From assembly GCF_001748245.1 (NCBI RefSeq), contig NZ_BDFO01000001.1, positions 4,111,853 through 4,175,852 of the forward strand: a stretch of DNA of 64,000 nucleotides, read 5' to 3'. Numbering within the stretch: position 1 is the stretch's first letter; each line of letters begins with the position of its first letter. The notes beneath the pieces are model-generated. The model had not been told where the DNA came from. It saw only the letters and a list, made by a program, of their open reading frames with translations, and did not search any database. Positions 8,999 to 18,735 of the stretch are shown one piece after another. The translations under genes and the position numbers were made by a program. Origin of the DNA: Oligoflexus tunisiensis. GTDB lineage: Bacteria; Bdellovibrionota_B; Oligoflexia; Oligoflexales; Oligoflexaceae.

Positions 8999-11863
8999 AT
9001 GAAGAGATTCAGCGCGATTTTCTTTTTACTCGCGACACTTGGGTTTTGGGGTAAGGCGTTTTCGCAAGAGCCGGTCGTTATTGACGATACGTTTGAGTTT
9101 GTTCGACTTGATAAAGGTAATTTACGGTATTTTTATCAGGACAAGACAATAAATTGGCTTCCGATTGACGCCATCGACTATCTAAAAGAAAGAAATCTTG
9201 AGGAGAAACGTCGCAAGAATTTTGCCTACTATGATGCACTCTATCAATCCGTTCCCTTCACACAGATTACTGCCGTGCTCAAACCGGAAATACGAGATCG
9301 ATTCCTGAAGCTTGAGCAGCCCAGACCCAATTTTGGACTCATCAATCGGCCTGTCTGGTATAAAGTCAAGCTAAAATACCAAGGGCAGCAAGAGAAAAGG
9401 AAAATTATTTTCAACGTCAAGGGATATCTGTTTGATGCGCAGTACTTTCTCGTTGATCAGGACGATAGGGTCCTGGTTTCCTACAGAAAAAGTATTCAGA
9501 CTCCCAAAGTACTAAAAGAGCGGGCTGATAGTGGGAACAATGTAGCCTACGCCATCGAATTGAGTTCGGAAAAAAGGGAGGTTGATCTGTATTTTCTGAT
9601 TTATACCTCAGTCGTTCCCCATCAGCTCGATATGGAATTTCATTCGGAAGAGCATCTTGATGAGACCTTGCAAAGTTGGCTTCCGTTCCAGTGGGCTTAT
9701 GCGGGTGCAACGCTCGGACTGCTTATCTACAACTTCGGAATATTCCTCATATCAAGACAAAAGGTATACCTGTATTATGTGTTTTTCGTTGGCACCACCC
9801 TTCTCTTGACATCTGGGATAAACGGGTTTTATTTTAATTTTTTCACAGAAAATACTGCTGTCTATTGGACCCATTATCTCCTGCTTTCCCTGGGGATTCA
9901 TGGGATTTTCTTTGTTGCATTCGCGCGGAAATTCCTGCCCTTCGATCGGAATCAAAGACTTGAGAGAATCACAGGAATCGCCCAGAAAATGGTCATAGCA
10001 GCGGCCGTTCTTTACGCGATTGGCTCAGCCCAGTATATGCTTCTCCTTGGCTTCGCGATGATTTGTACCATTATTCCCTTGATAGTTGGTCCTGCGGTCT
10101 GGCTCATTTTCAAGAAGGAAAAACAGGCGATACTTTTTATGCTGGCTTTTTCAACCTATCTGTTCGGTTCTTTCTTAAGAACGTTAATGATTCAGGGCGC
10201 TTTACCCAGTTTTCCTGTGCTGGATTACATTATGGAGATTGGCTCCGTAACCGAAGCACTCTTCCTGTCCATCGCCATGGGTGACAAGCTGAGGACATTG
10301 AATTTGAGCCTCGAAAAATACATCAACAAAGTTGAAGAAATTGTGGAAGAAAAGACCAGAGCGATCCGCTCCATTATGAGACACATCCATCAGGGGATTT
10401 TTTCCATACTGCCGGGAGTTAGAATCAACGACGAATACAGCCAGCACTTGTGTAGCATAGTCGGAACGACGGAAATCCTACAGGCGAATCCAGTTCAGCT
10501 TCTCACTGAAAGGTCCAACCTGAACGAAGACGATATATCGCGCATGAAGACGACGATTGAATTGGCATTAAGCTCGCCCTTGGAATTCGAGGTTAATGAG
10601 AACCATCTTCCGAGGGAAATCGAAAGAGATGGTATATCGCTGGAAATTGACTGGCAGGTGATAGAAAACGAGAACAATGACACGGAAAAATTGCTTGTCA
10701 CTCTGAGGGATGTAACGGAAATCAAGAAGCTTAGAGGATTGGCCGACAAACATGAGAAAGAGATCGCAAAAATAGCGGAGCTTCTGGCAATAGACGCAGA
10801 GGAATGCCAGCGCTTTTTTGAAAGCTCGAAGAAAATGCTGACAGAGGTTCGTGCGCTATTGAACTCAGGCACGCCGTGTGATGGGGCGAAGATTCGGGCC
10901 ATTTTCATGAAATATCATACGATGAAAGGCCATGTTCGAAGCCTCGGATTTAAAGAGCTTGCTAATGCCATACATAAGGCAGAGCATCTTTGCAGTCTCT
11001 ATCAATCGAATCCAAGGTCCGTCGAGATAGAGAGATTGAGGGCAGACTATGATATCGTCGCCTCGATTTTGGAGAATTACATTTCTCTCTTTAGCGAAAA
11101 ACTCGGGCGCTCAGCGTCAAACGTTGTCAATTTTAGAAAGGACGCAATCTTGAAAGTGCTTGAAGCCTTCCGACGCCTGCCGCCATCAGACAGGTTGGTC
11201 GTTTCGGAAGGGGAGGCCATACTTCATCGCGCGTACTTTAAAAGCCTGACCGCCGTTCTGTGGGATTGTAGCCAAAAAGCTGTGCCGTTGGCAGCTGAGC
11301 TCGGCAAACTCGAACCTAAATTCATTATCGATTGCCCTGACCTGGACTTGCCGCCTCAAACTGTTGAATTGCTTCAAAATGTTTTTATCCACCTCCTGCG
11401 CAATTCCCTGGATCATGGTCTGGAAACACCTGATTTACGCATGAGCAGGAACAAAACTCCTCATGGATGTATCAAAATACTCGGGTCGATAGAAGAAACA
11501 GTACTGATTCTATCGGTCGGTGATGACGGCCAGGGCTTGAATCTGGGTAGAATAAGAGAAAAAGCTATTGAAAAATCCATCATCGAAGGTGATAGCCAGG
11601 ACCCGCTGGTCATTGCCAATGCCATCTTTGGTTCAGGATTTTCCACGGCGACACGAACTTCAGAAATTTCTGGCCGCGGCGTGGGAATGGATGCAGTCCG
11701 CACGATGCTGGAGGAAGCTGGGGGGCGAATCGATATAGTCTTTTATGAGGCGCACAAGGTTGCCGCGGATTCAGAGGCGGCGGCATTTTACTTTAGAATT
11801 GAACTTCCCGGATGCACTTGGGTGTGGAACTTTGATCAGCGACTGCTTCATGCATCCAGCTGA
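8999..11863 (+). CDS. 7TM-DISM receptor fused to Hpt and CheA-like ATPase domains (copy 1)
   Basis: 954 residues. A signal peptide (cleavage near FSQ, 23) is followed by an extracytoplasmic 7TMR-DISM sensor region to about 225, the seven-helix 7TMR-DISM domain (about 228-430), a coiled-coil linker, and a PAS-like or unassigned region. An Hpt domain follows, with the phosphorylatable His in YHTMKGH (H640). The C-terminus is an HHK-type ATPase: N box LLRNSLDHGLE near 799, DDGQGLN, and SGRGVGMDAV. The order Hpt then ATPase resembles CheA P1 and P4, but the CheW-like P5 is absent. It probably autophosphorylates the Hpt His and passes phosphate to an unlinked receiver. The copies at 48639 and 58919 have the same length and order. 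ATG at 8999 with AAGGAA upstream. Confidence 0.88.
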   Translation: MKRFSAIFFLLATLGFWGKAFSQEPVVIDDTFEFVRLDKGNLRYFYQDKTINWLPIDAIDYLKERNLEEKRRKNFAYYDALYQSVPFTQITAVLKPEIRDRFLKLEQPRPNFGLINRPVWYKVKLKYQGQQEKRKIIFNVKGYLFDAQYFLVDQDDRVLVSYRKSIQTPKVLKERADSGNNVAYAIELSSEKREVDLYFLIYTSVVPHQLDMEFHSEEHLDETLQSWLPFQWAYAGATLGLLIYNFGIFLISRQKVYLYYVFFVGTTLLLTSGINGFYFNFFTENTAVYWTHYLLLSLGIHGIFFVAFARKFLPFDRNQRLERITGIAQKMVIAAAVLYAIGSAQYMLLLGFAMICTIIPLIVGPAVWLIFKKEKQAILFMLAFSTYLFGSFLRTLMIQGALPSFPVLDYIMEIGSVTEALFLSIAMGDKLRTLNLSLEKYINKVEEIVEEKTRAIRSIMRHIHQGIFSILPGVRINDEYSQHLCSIVGTTEILQANPVQLLTERSNLNEDDISRMKTTIELALSSPLEFEVNENHLPREIERDGISLEIDWQVIENENNDTEKLLVTLRDVTEIKKLRGLADKHEKEIAKIAELLAIDAEECQRFFESSKKMLTEVRALLNSGTPCDGAKIRAIFMKYHTMKGHVRSLGFKELANAIHKAEHLCSLYQSNPRSVEIERLRADYDIVASILENYISLFSEKLGRSASNVVNFRKDAILKVLEAFRRLPPSDRLVVSEGEAILHRAYFKSLTAVLWDCSQKAVPLAAELGKLEPKFIIDCPDLDLPPQTVELLQNVFIHLLRNSLDHGLETPDLRMSRNKTPHGCIKILGSIEETVLILSVGDDGQGLNLGRIREKAIEKSIIEGDSQDPLVIANAIFGSGFSTATRTSEISGRGVGMDAVRTMLEEAGGRIDIVFYEAHKVAADSEAAAFYFRIELPGCTWVWNFDQRLLHASS

Positions 11864-12023
11864 TAACTGATGAAGAACGGGAAGAAAATAAGCGCCGGCG
11901 ATGAGGGATTTAATGGCAAGCTTTCAAACACATCTTTTGTCGTTTCTGCTTCGGATGTAACCCAGGCCATGGATTTTTTCGCGGCATCTGAAGCAAAACA
12001 ATCATTCACCCTTCTCGAGGCGG

Positions 12024-12605
12024 TCACCTTTCAATGGGAAGGCCACTCTCGCGCGAGAAGCGCCCCACATCATCGGAATACCGAATACTGAGGAAAAACC
12101 AGCTTGCGTCTCGAGGGTTTGCTAACGAGGTTCGATGGTTTTCTTCGAGAATTGACTCAATACACTGCAAAATCTGTTGCCCCGGCTCATGCTCTTCATG
12201 CCACCGAAAGGCCCGATGCAGGAAGCGCCCCGTAGACGGCTGATAGCTGAACCACCAGTCAAAGGAATAGCTTGGATGGCCTTGAAAGCATGCCCGCAGT
12301 CTCGATTCGCGCCGGCTCAAGGCATTGTATAGATCCCTAGCCCATGGAGCCGCGATCTTTTGATCATTCTCAAATTTTCGTCGCTCAGGGACGAAGACCA
12401 GAAACCTTTCATTGAGCGGAGTTCTGGCAGTACCCCTGCCCGGAAAGTTTGATACCAAAGGCGATCGAGATTCCTGGCACTGGAACAGGCCCAGAAGGAT
12501 CAGGACGATGATCAGTCCGCAGGCCATCAAACACCGGCGCCTACGCCTGCGTTGCTTCTCCGCATAATAGTCCTGCCAGCCCTTCATTTCTCGCTGATCC
12601 GCCAT
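12024..12605 (-). CDS. Single-pass membrane protein with AgmX/TonB-like C-terminal domain (motor operon, gene 11)
   Basis: 193 residues. A very basic cytoplasmic N-terminus (RRRRRR near 20) precedes one membrane helix (about 26-42), then a periplasmic domain. The C-terminal half has the spacing seen in the AgmX/PglI C-terminal domain of gliding and energy-transducing proteins: a Cys (LRACF), a strand WWFSYQPSTGRFLHRAF and a second Cys in QCIESILEE. This is a pattern match, not an alignment. It overlaps the upstream gene by 22 bp and is the last gene of the minus-strand operon. A TonB-like link between an ion-driven stator and outer-membrane proteins would suit its place (inference). Confidence 0.6.
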   Translation of the reverse strand: MADQREMKGWQDYYAEKQRRRRRRCLMACGLIIVLILLGLFQCQESRSPLVSNFPGRGTARTPLNERFLVFVPERRKFENDQKIAAPWARDLYNALSRRESRLRACFQGHPSYSFDWWFSYQPSTGRFLHRAFRWHEEHEPGQQILQCIESILEENHRTSLANPRDASWFFLSIRYSDDVGRFSRESGLPIER

Positions 12606-14374
12606 GAATACGCTGGTGACTGGTCAGCCTGAACGTTGACCAGGGCCCCCAGACGTATAACCCGAAAAACATTAAGCATCACACGGTCAGGTTGGGGAAA
12701 AGGCCATGGAAGGACATCACCTGGCTCCATAGCGATCGTACCAAGATGAGCATAACCCTGACCTCTCACCTGACGATCCTGCCGTCCCTGATTGAACCCG
12801 GACCTTTGGATCAGAAGACCATCCAAGGCCTTTCTTACGTCCTGTTGAATTTTTGACTGTCGCCGATGACCTGAGTGGTAATCAAGCAATTCTTCCAGGT
12901 GGCGTAGAAACGGCTGAAAACTTTCGATCACTGGGTTCGACTGGGCGCTCAAATGCTCAAGGAACATCTGCATGAACTTCAGTGCTTTTCGGGGCTCATT
13001 CTTCATCTCATTTTTTAGCTCTTGAAGTAATATCGATTCACGACCTTGGGCCAGCAATACGACCTTGGGTTTGACTTGGTCCAGGCGATAGCCCAACGTG
13101 TCTTGACTGGTTAAACTGTCAAGGAGATAGGGCTCATGATAGAATGCACTCGTCCAGAAAATATCCTGGGCCATGAGTTTGAAAGTTCCAGCATCCAGGT
13201 ACGATCTTAGAAAATCCAGGAAGCGCTTCTCAAATCGAAACTGCAGGAGTGCATACTTGATCCATTTCAAGGCGAGTGCTGCTGCATCGCCTGATTCCAA
13301 GCTCCTCGACAAACGAAGGACACGAGCAAAATCCTGGAGTGCAGGGATCACCTGTCCTTTTCGAAAGTGCTCCACGCCACGATGCAAAGCGATGGCCGAT
13401 CCCTTGGCAAAAACCCCCTTTTCGCCAAGCTGAATCAGAGTCTCTCCTCGGGAACCAGACCAGATTGCCGACCGCAGCCCGGAATCCAACTTATCGATCA
13501 GGCTGATCAGACGTTCCACCTGGGACTCTTCTTCCGCAGAAAGTGCCAGATCCAGCCAGCGGAGAAGCAGCTTGACCTTCAACTCCTTTTCATTCCCACT
13601 GTCGACGATTAACTGTGGAATGTAAGCCTTGGTCTCGCTTTCCAGGCGTTGGTATGCCTCACTGGATACAGCAGCTGAATCGCGAATGAATTGATCCTGG
13701 CTGGCAGCATCCTCTGATTGCTGATTCAAGAAAAGGCGCAGGGCCTGTATACGAAGTTCGAGGAGCTGGACTTCGTCGGGGTGCTTCCAAGCCTGGCGAG
13801 CCTTCTCGAGAAGGTCCAGCATGACCAGCGCCCGGGCGTTGTCAGCCAATACAAAGTCCCGCTTCTTATCCCATTCGGGCATGCTTCTTTCGATCCGGGA
13901 GACGGCACCACAACCCGACCGTTGAAGTGAGAGGTTCTTGATTTCTTCAGGCGCCAAAGTCTGGCCAAAATCTATGCGCCGTAGCTGATAACCCAACTTG
14001 AAGGCCTCCAGGCCTTCTGAAACCGCACGGGTGGATGCCTTCTGATCCCGGCGGTGTCGAACCAGATAATTATGCAGGACCAGAGTCCAAAGCTGATCGC
14101 CTTCTTGATCGGCTTCCAAATTCTCAGGGCATAAATCCAGGGCATCAACACTGGCCCAAAGCAGCGAAGCAAAGCGAGGAACGTAGGGAGACTTTTCGCT
14201 CTCGAGATCCAGGCTCTGAAACAAATACCAATGCTGGAGTACTTTCTGAAAATCATAATCTCTGGCCGATAAAAAGGCATTGCGGTAAACCGCCTCAGGC
14301 AGGCCCGTCTGGGCTTCGGCTCGCCCCCATAACAGCAGACTCAGGGCAAGAATAGCAAATACCTTAGGAAGCAT
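12584..14374 (-). CDS. Large helical periplasmic protein, TPR-like (motor operon, gene 10)
   Basis: 596 residues from the ATG at 14374; a TTG at 14386 in frame is possible. A signal peptide (LLLWGRAEAQ, cleavage near 21) is followed by almost wholly alpha-helical sequence with repeated 30-40-residue helix pairs (for example the stretches around HRGVEHFRKGQVIPALQDFA), typical of TPR or similar solenoids. No catalytic motif is seen. It starts 11 bp before the end of the previous gene, so the genes are coupled. A scaffold role in the envelope machine is inferred. Confidence 0.6.
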   Translation of the reverse strand: MLPKVFAILALSLLLWGRAEAQTGLPEAVYRNAFLSARDYDFQKVLQHWYLFQSLDLESEKSPYVPRFASLLWASVDALDLCPENLEADQEGDQLWTLVLHNYLVRHRRDQKASTRAVSEGLEAFKLGYQLRRIDFGQTLAPEEIKNLSLQRSGCGAVSRIERSMPEWDKKRDFVLADNARALVMLDLLEKARQAWKHPDEVQLLELRIQALRLFLNQQSEDAASQDQFIRDSAAVSSEAYQRLESETKAYIPQLIVDSGNEKELKVKLLLRWLDLALSAEEESQVERLISLIDKLDSGLRSAIWSGSRGETLIQLGEKGVFAKGSAIALHRGVEHFRKGQVIPALQDFARVLRLSRSLESGDAAALALKWIKYALLQFRFEKRFLDFLRSYLDAGTFKLMAQDIFWTSAFYHEPYLLDSLTSQDTLGYRLDQVKPKVVLLAQGRESILLQELKNEMKNEPRKALKFMQMFLEHLSAQSNPVIESFQPFLRHLEELLDYHSGHRRQSKIQQDVRKALDGLLIQRSGFNQGRQDRQVRGQGYAHLGTIAMEPGDVLPWPFPQPDRVMLNVFRVIRLGALVNVQADQSPAYSWRISEK

Positions 14375-15116
14375 AGCCCACCCCAAGCGTTAAGGAGTAC
14401 CAGGCTTTCAGTTTACGATCGGGAGACGCCATAGGCATTTCATACAAGAACCGTGTGTTCCAATTGATGCCAGATCGATAATAATTGTCCCATTGGAGTC
14501 CAAACCCTAAGCTGTGACGGCTCCGCAGAATGCGCATGGAGGGGGGGGCATGTTCCTGAAGTCTTCTCAACTCGTCGTCGGAAAGATTAAGCCGATGGAA
14601 TCTCGTAAACAGCTCAACCGGATCCTCCACGGCATTGGAATAGAGGTGTGAATTAACCTGGGCAACGCTGCTCAGCACGAACTGCGAAGCGGGGACCCAG
14701 GAAACCATGGGATTCCCTATACCTTCCAGAATGGGGACCTCGATTCCATTCTGCCATTCCAACCTTGATGGTCGACCCGTCTGTTGAAAAGGCGTTTTAC
14801 CTATTTGCCGTGAGGCCTCGGACTCGTAAGTCTTGACATCAACCAATGTGGACTTCACGACAAAGCTATCCGAAGGCAAGCGCAGAGCAATACCCCCGTA
14901 GCTCGATTCAAAATTGTTGTATTCTATAAACTGACCCAACTCAATATTCAGTATAAATGGCCTCTTCCTCCATTCCACGATAGACGGGCGCTTGACATAA
15001 GCAATGCTGCGATCAATGAGAGACTCCAGAGGAACCTTCCGGTCCGCAGCCGCGGTTTCCGACCGAGCGACAGACGACACCATAAAAACCAGGAGAACGA
15101 ATATTCGACACTTCAT
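14364..15116 (-). CDS. Small outer-membrane beta-barrel candidate (motor operon, gene 9)
   Basis: 250 residues from the ATG at 15116, which has GGGAGGTGA directly upstream; the longer open frame to 15158 overlaps the previous gene and lacks a signal. The signal peptide ends near RSETA (about 20). The sequence alternates polar and hydrophobic residues and the end (WYSLTLGVGYAS) resembles a barrel strand. No family recognised. It begins 2 bp after the preceding stop. Confidence 0.55.
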   Translation of the reverse strand: MKCRIFVLLVFMVSSVARSETAAADRKVPLESLIDRSIAYVKRPSIVEWRKRPFILNIELGQFIEYNNFESSYGGIALRLPSDSFVVKSTLVDVKTYESEASRQIGKTPFQQTGRPSRLEWQNGIEVPILEGIGNPMVSWVPASQFVLSSVAQVNSHLYSNAVEDPVELFTRFHRLNLSDDELRRLQEHAPPSMRILRSRHSLGFGLQWDNYYRSGINWNTRFLYEMPMASPDRKLKAWYSLTLGVGYAS

Positions 15117-15118
15117 AC

Positions 15119-17080
15119 TCACCTCCCCTCTGGCCGAGGGAGCTGCGGCTGATAACACCGCGTAGCGAATTCCTCATACCAGGGACCATTCAGTATGTAT
15201 CGACCAGTCTCATCAAAGGCGGGATGCTGACAATATCGAGTACACTTGGTCAGTACGGAACGGAAAGGCAGAGGCTTGTTCTGCAAAGCCGCTTCGCCAA
15301 GCTCGTCCGTCAGGCTTTGCTGACCACGTATGGAGATGTAACTGACAAAGTCTTTGGGCCCAATGGCTGAGCTGGTTGTATAGCGGACGGAAACCAGGAA
15401 CGGGGCCTGAAGCCGCAGACCAAGGTTATAGACCCTATCCTCATTCCGCAATCGATGCTCCATAGGCAGAAGGCTGACTGAACTGGCCGCTTCGCTTCCT
15501 CCCCGAATCCCCCTTTGCGTCAGAATCTGATAGGCAAACACCTGCGCGAAATCATGAAGTGGGCAAAAACTTAGGGATTCGCGAGCTAGGATCGGAAGCT
15601 GGTCAAAGGGATTGAAAACATAGTGAAGATCATTTGCACGAACATAGGTGAGCCGGCCACCACTGTCAGGCTCCCGCGGCGTGTAGATTGCGAATTCGTC
15701 AATTTTCGCACCCCATTTTTGAGCGTCGTCCATCTCCTGAAAGCTTTCATAGTCGGGAAGAACAGGCGCACTTCGAACCTCAAGAGGGCCCAACACGAAT
15801 TTTGACGGCTGGAACGCACAGGAGCTCAGAGTCGATGTCTCCCCATCCTGGACTTCAGTGGGGCACCAAATGAGAGAAGTTGGGGTCATACCCGAGGAGG
15901 ATACCGCAGGAAAGCTATCATAGACAAATATTGCGGCAACCCGAGGGAACTGCTCGCCATTGGCAATGGCAGCCAGGCTTTGGCCAACGACATCAACAAT
16001 CACGGGGGAGAGTTCCCTCAGATTGTAATGAAGAATCAGCACAAGGGCCAGATCCTGACCAGTGTTCTGCCTGGCTGCCAACACTTTTTCATAGAGGAAA
16101 GATACAATCGTCTCGCGATTGAAGTTTCCTTGGTCCATGCAATAGTCGATTCTATTAGTGGTAAAATGCAGCCGATCGACCTGATAGTCCAGATAATCCT
16201 GACTGACGGCTTGGCACGTGGCAAATATCAGGCGCACCTGTTCGGCCTTTGTAAAGGCCAACTGCAGATCCTGCACGATATTTTCAACAACAGGATTTTT
16301 CCGACCGTATGCAACCGCATGGTAAGAGCCTTCGCCATCCATAACCTCCGTCCATCCACAGACCTGCGCAAAAGCGGGTCCGACTCGAACCATAAGCCAT
16401 GAATCAGCTCCTTGTTCACTGCCCATGGTATGAGGACCAAGGTCTGCGCCTCCACAATCAGATGATGTGCCATACAGCGAAGGGTTGATGCGATCGGGTT
16501 CACTGGAATCCACCTGCGCGCGAATGCCCGTGATTCGATAGGGACGTCGCAAGCCGAGTGCCTCAGCCTCCTCATGGGAGAGACCGGGGAAGGAATGCCG
16601 ACCACGCCATTGGACATAAGCATTCATCGCGTCAAAGACGCCATAAATAGAGAAGCTGCGCCGCAGAGGGCTGGTTCTATGCACAGATACCACGGGGATG
16701 GACTGGGATTCAGCCAACTCCGCATCACGATGGTAGCGGTAGCGCAACTGAACACTCGCGATGGGTTCCGTCCAGCGGATGCTTAAGCTGCCACATAAAC
16801 TTTGACGACCACAATCGACCTCTTCATGGGGATGCAGATAAGTCCAGAACCCAATATCCTGCCAGGTCTCCCCTTGATCAAACGACAGCTCGAGGCTCCC
16901 CTCCGGACGGAAGGCTTGTGGGTTATCGAGCTGATAAAAAAGGAAAAATGTGCTCTCGTCCTCGAACCAAAAAGGCTTGGCCAACGCAAAATGCAAAGGC
17001 TCCCGCAGCAAACCAACCTTGTCCCGGCACGCCGTCAGGGCAAAAAGGAAACTCGCAATGGAGAAAATCCAGCGGTGCAA
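15119..17080 (-). CDS. Large lipoprotein of unknown function (motor operon, gene 8)
   Basis: 653 residues. The start is a TTG at 17080: GAAGGAG lies 8 nt before it and the resulting N-terminus is a lipoprotein signal with lipobox LTAC. The open frame extends to 17203 but that part overlaps the previous gene and has no signal. The mature protein is rich in strands and has about a dozen cysteines. A region of about 270-400 has alternating helices and strands (VRLIFATC, DLALVLILHYN) that could be a Rossmann-like domain, but I do not recognise the family. Start is 4 nt after the FliG-like gene stop. Confidence 0.6.
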   Translation of the reverse strand: MHRWIFSIASFLFALTACRDKVGLLREPLHFALAKPFWFEDESTFFLFYQLDNPQAFRPEGSLELSFDQGETWQDIGFWTYLHPHEEVDCGRQSLCGSLSIRWTEPIASVQLRYRYHRDAELAESQSIPVVSVHRTSPLRRSFSIYGVFDAMNAYVQWRGRHSFPGLSHEEAEALGLRRPYRITGIRAQVDSSEPDRINPSLYGTSSDCGGADLGPHTMGSEQGADSWLMVRVGPAFAQVCGWTEVMDGEGSYHAVAYGRKNPVVENIVQDLQLAFTKAEQVRLIFATCQAVSQDYLDYQVDRLHFTTNRIDYCMDQGNFNRETIVSFLYEKVLAARQNTGQDLALVLILHYNLRELSPVIVDVVGQSLAAIANGEQFPRVAAIFVYDSFPAVSSSGMTPTSLIWCPTEVQDGETSTLSSCAFQPSKFVLGPLEVRSAPVLPDYESFQEMDDAQKWGAKIDEFAIYTPREPDSGGRLTYVRANDLHYVFNPFDQLPILARESLSFCPLHDFAQVFAYQILTQRGIRGGSEAASSVSLLPMEHRLRNEDRVYNLGLRLQAPFLVSVRYTTSSAIGPKDFVSYISIRGQQSLTDELGEAALQNKPLPFRSVLTKCTRYCQHPAFDETGRYILNGPWYEEFATRCYQPQLPRPEGR

Positions 17081-17084
17081 GGTA

Positions 17085-18725
17085 TTAAGCTCCTTCTTCG
17101 ACGAGTCTGGCTGTTTCCCGCCCAAAAGTCTTAACCGTTGCCATGACCTTACCCATATCCACGCGTGCAGGGCTTGAGGCACGGATTTGAGTTCGATAGG
17201 CATCCGGCAGGATCTTCCAAATGGATCTCTGCTGATTGCCTACCAAGGATGCATACCAATGCAGCAGATGGTTACCGTCCACGCTGAGCAGAATGTCCCG
17301 CGCCTGGCTTTCTGACAATTTATTCAGAAGTTCGGGATAGAACAGGAAACGCGTCCAGGGTTTGCGCGGCAACTCTTCGACCTCCTGGCGTTGGTCCACG
17401 CGAAGGTTGGACAAGAGGAAACCCACGACCCAGCTGGCATCACATTCCTGGCTGACCCCTTTTCGCTCCGGACCAGGCAGCATGGAGGCCTGAGACCCAG
17501 CACCCACCGCAGACCATCGCTCCAACTCCCGAGTCAGGACGCGGTTACTGATCCAAAAGCTCTGCGCCAGAGACAAAATCTCAGCAGGGGCAAGGGCATC
17601 CACCAGCTCGCGAATTTTCAATCCGGGAGCCAGAGCCAGCAGGGCACGCATCGATTCGAATCCATGTTCACGCCCTAATGTCATCAGGGATTCGACATCA
17701 TGGTCCTGAAAGAGGCGCCGAACATGGAGAGTCATTCGATGGTCAAAATGAGCTTTTAAGGCCTGTTCCTGCTCCAGTTCCCGCAGAACCTCCGACTGTT
17801 CCACCTGAACAGGTACAAACGAACGCATAAACTCGCTGAGTTTAAGGCCCTGCAACGATATCTGAGTTTCCGTACCCAGCGGACTCTCTTTAGCTTCGGC
17901 GAGCAGAAGCAGGCTACTGGCCACTTTGCTCAGCTCACCTTCCTCCAGCCAAAGATGCAAAAGTGCCTGCAAGAGCTGTGGATTTTGATCATGACTTCTG
18001 GTCAGTTTGGTGATTCGCTCCTGCAACCTTCGGGCTTCTGCATCCTCTGGTGGCATGCCGGCACCCTCCTGCTCTGAGTTTTGGACGGAATCGCTTTCAA
18101 GCTCTCGCTTGTAGGCAAGAAAACGAAGCTCATCCTCCTTGGTATCACGGCCGACACGGCGCCAAGCCCAAAGCCCAACAGTCAGGACTAAAATCGACAA
18201 GGCGACAGCAAGAATCCACGGAAAATGCTCAAGCAGCAAACTCTCGATTTTCTGCAGGAGGGAGAGTGGAGCGGCCTGGTCATTCCCGTGCTGAGTCGCT
18301 GATTTCGGAATTTCAATGCCCCGAGCCGCGACGCGGAGCACACCTTTCGATAGCCTGTATTCCAGACGGCGATTCAGATCCTGAACCATTTGTTTGTCAA
18401 GATCCTTTTCGTAGACATACTCGCAGGTCGCAGCCGTCAGGATATATTGAGGCTCAGGACTCACCCGTGTCCTGCCCTCGGAAGGCAAACCCGGCAGCAC
18501 CTGATCACCTTGCAGGGATACGTTTTCATGAGAGACATAGACACAACCCCTTGGATTGCAAAGATCCAACCCGCAGTCCTTCTGCAGTGCCAAGACAAAG
18601 TCAGCCTCAATAATCTTGACCTGGCCCAGGATAAAATCCGGAATTTTTTCCTTGGGGACCCTGGCGGTTTGCGCCCAACCCTCTGTTGTGATGACGAGTA
18701 GCAATATCCCGATAAGATGTTTCAT
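17085..18725 (-). CDS. Membrane protein with periplasmic Cys-rich domain and FliG-like cytoplasmic end (motor operon, gene 7)
   Basis: 546 residues from the ATG at 18725 (AAGGAAA upstream; the longer frame overlaps the MotB-like gene). A signal-like helix is followed by a periplasmic domain with five cysteines (CGLDLCNPRGC, then TCEY) and a membrane helix (about 168-188) with a positive WRR stop. The C-terminal part is cytoplasmic and all alpha. Residues 456-546 resemble FliG C-terminal: FLFYPELLNKLSES, ARDILLSVD, then a helix ending LPDAYRTQI; residues around 345-375 could match the FliG middle domain. A membrane protein ending in FliG helices beside MotA and MotB looks like a rotor analogue of a FliF-FliG unit. 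The FliG match is by eye and needs a profile search. Confidence 0.6.
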   Translation of the reverse strand: MKHLIGILLLVITTEGWAQTARVPKEKIPDFILGQVKIIEADFVLALQKDCGLDLCNPRGCVYVSHENVSLQGDQVLPGLPSEGRTRVSPEPQYILTAATCEYVYEKDLDKQMVQDLNRRLEYRLSKGVLRVAARGIEIPKSATQHGNDQAAPLSLLQKIESLLLEHFPWILAVALSILVLTVGLWAWRRVGRDTKEDELRFLAYKRELESDSVQNSEQEGAGMPPEDAEARRLQERITKLTRSHDQNPQLLQALLHLWLEEGELSKVASSLLLLAEAKESPLGTETQISLQGLKLSEFMRSFVPVQVEQSEVLRELEQEQALKAHFDHRMTLHVRRLFQDHDVESLMTLGREHGFESMRALLALAPGLKIRELVDALAPAEILSLAQSFWISNRVLTRELERWSAVGAGSQASMLPGPERKGVSQECDASWVVGFLLSNLRVDQRQEVEELPRKPWTRFLFYPELLNKLSESQARDILLSVDGNHLLHWYASLVGNQQRSIWKILPDAYRTQIRASSPARVDMGKVMATVKTFGRETARLVEEGA

Positions 18726-18735
18726 AGTCTTTTCC

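Noticed and set aside
11870..12091. 73-codon frame directly after the first 7TM gene
   Set aside because: No ribosome site or family features, and it overlaps the convergent minus-strand gene by 68 bp.
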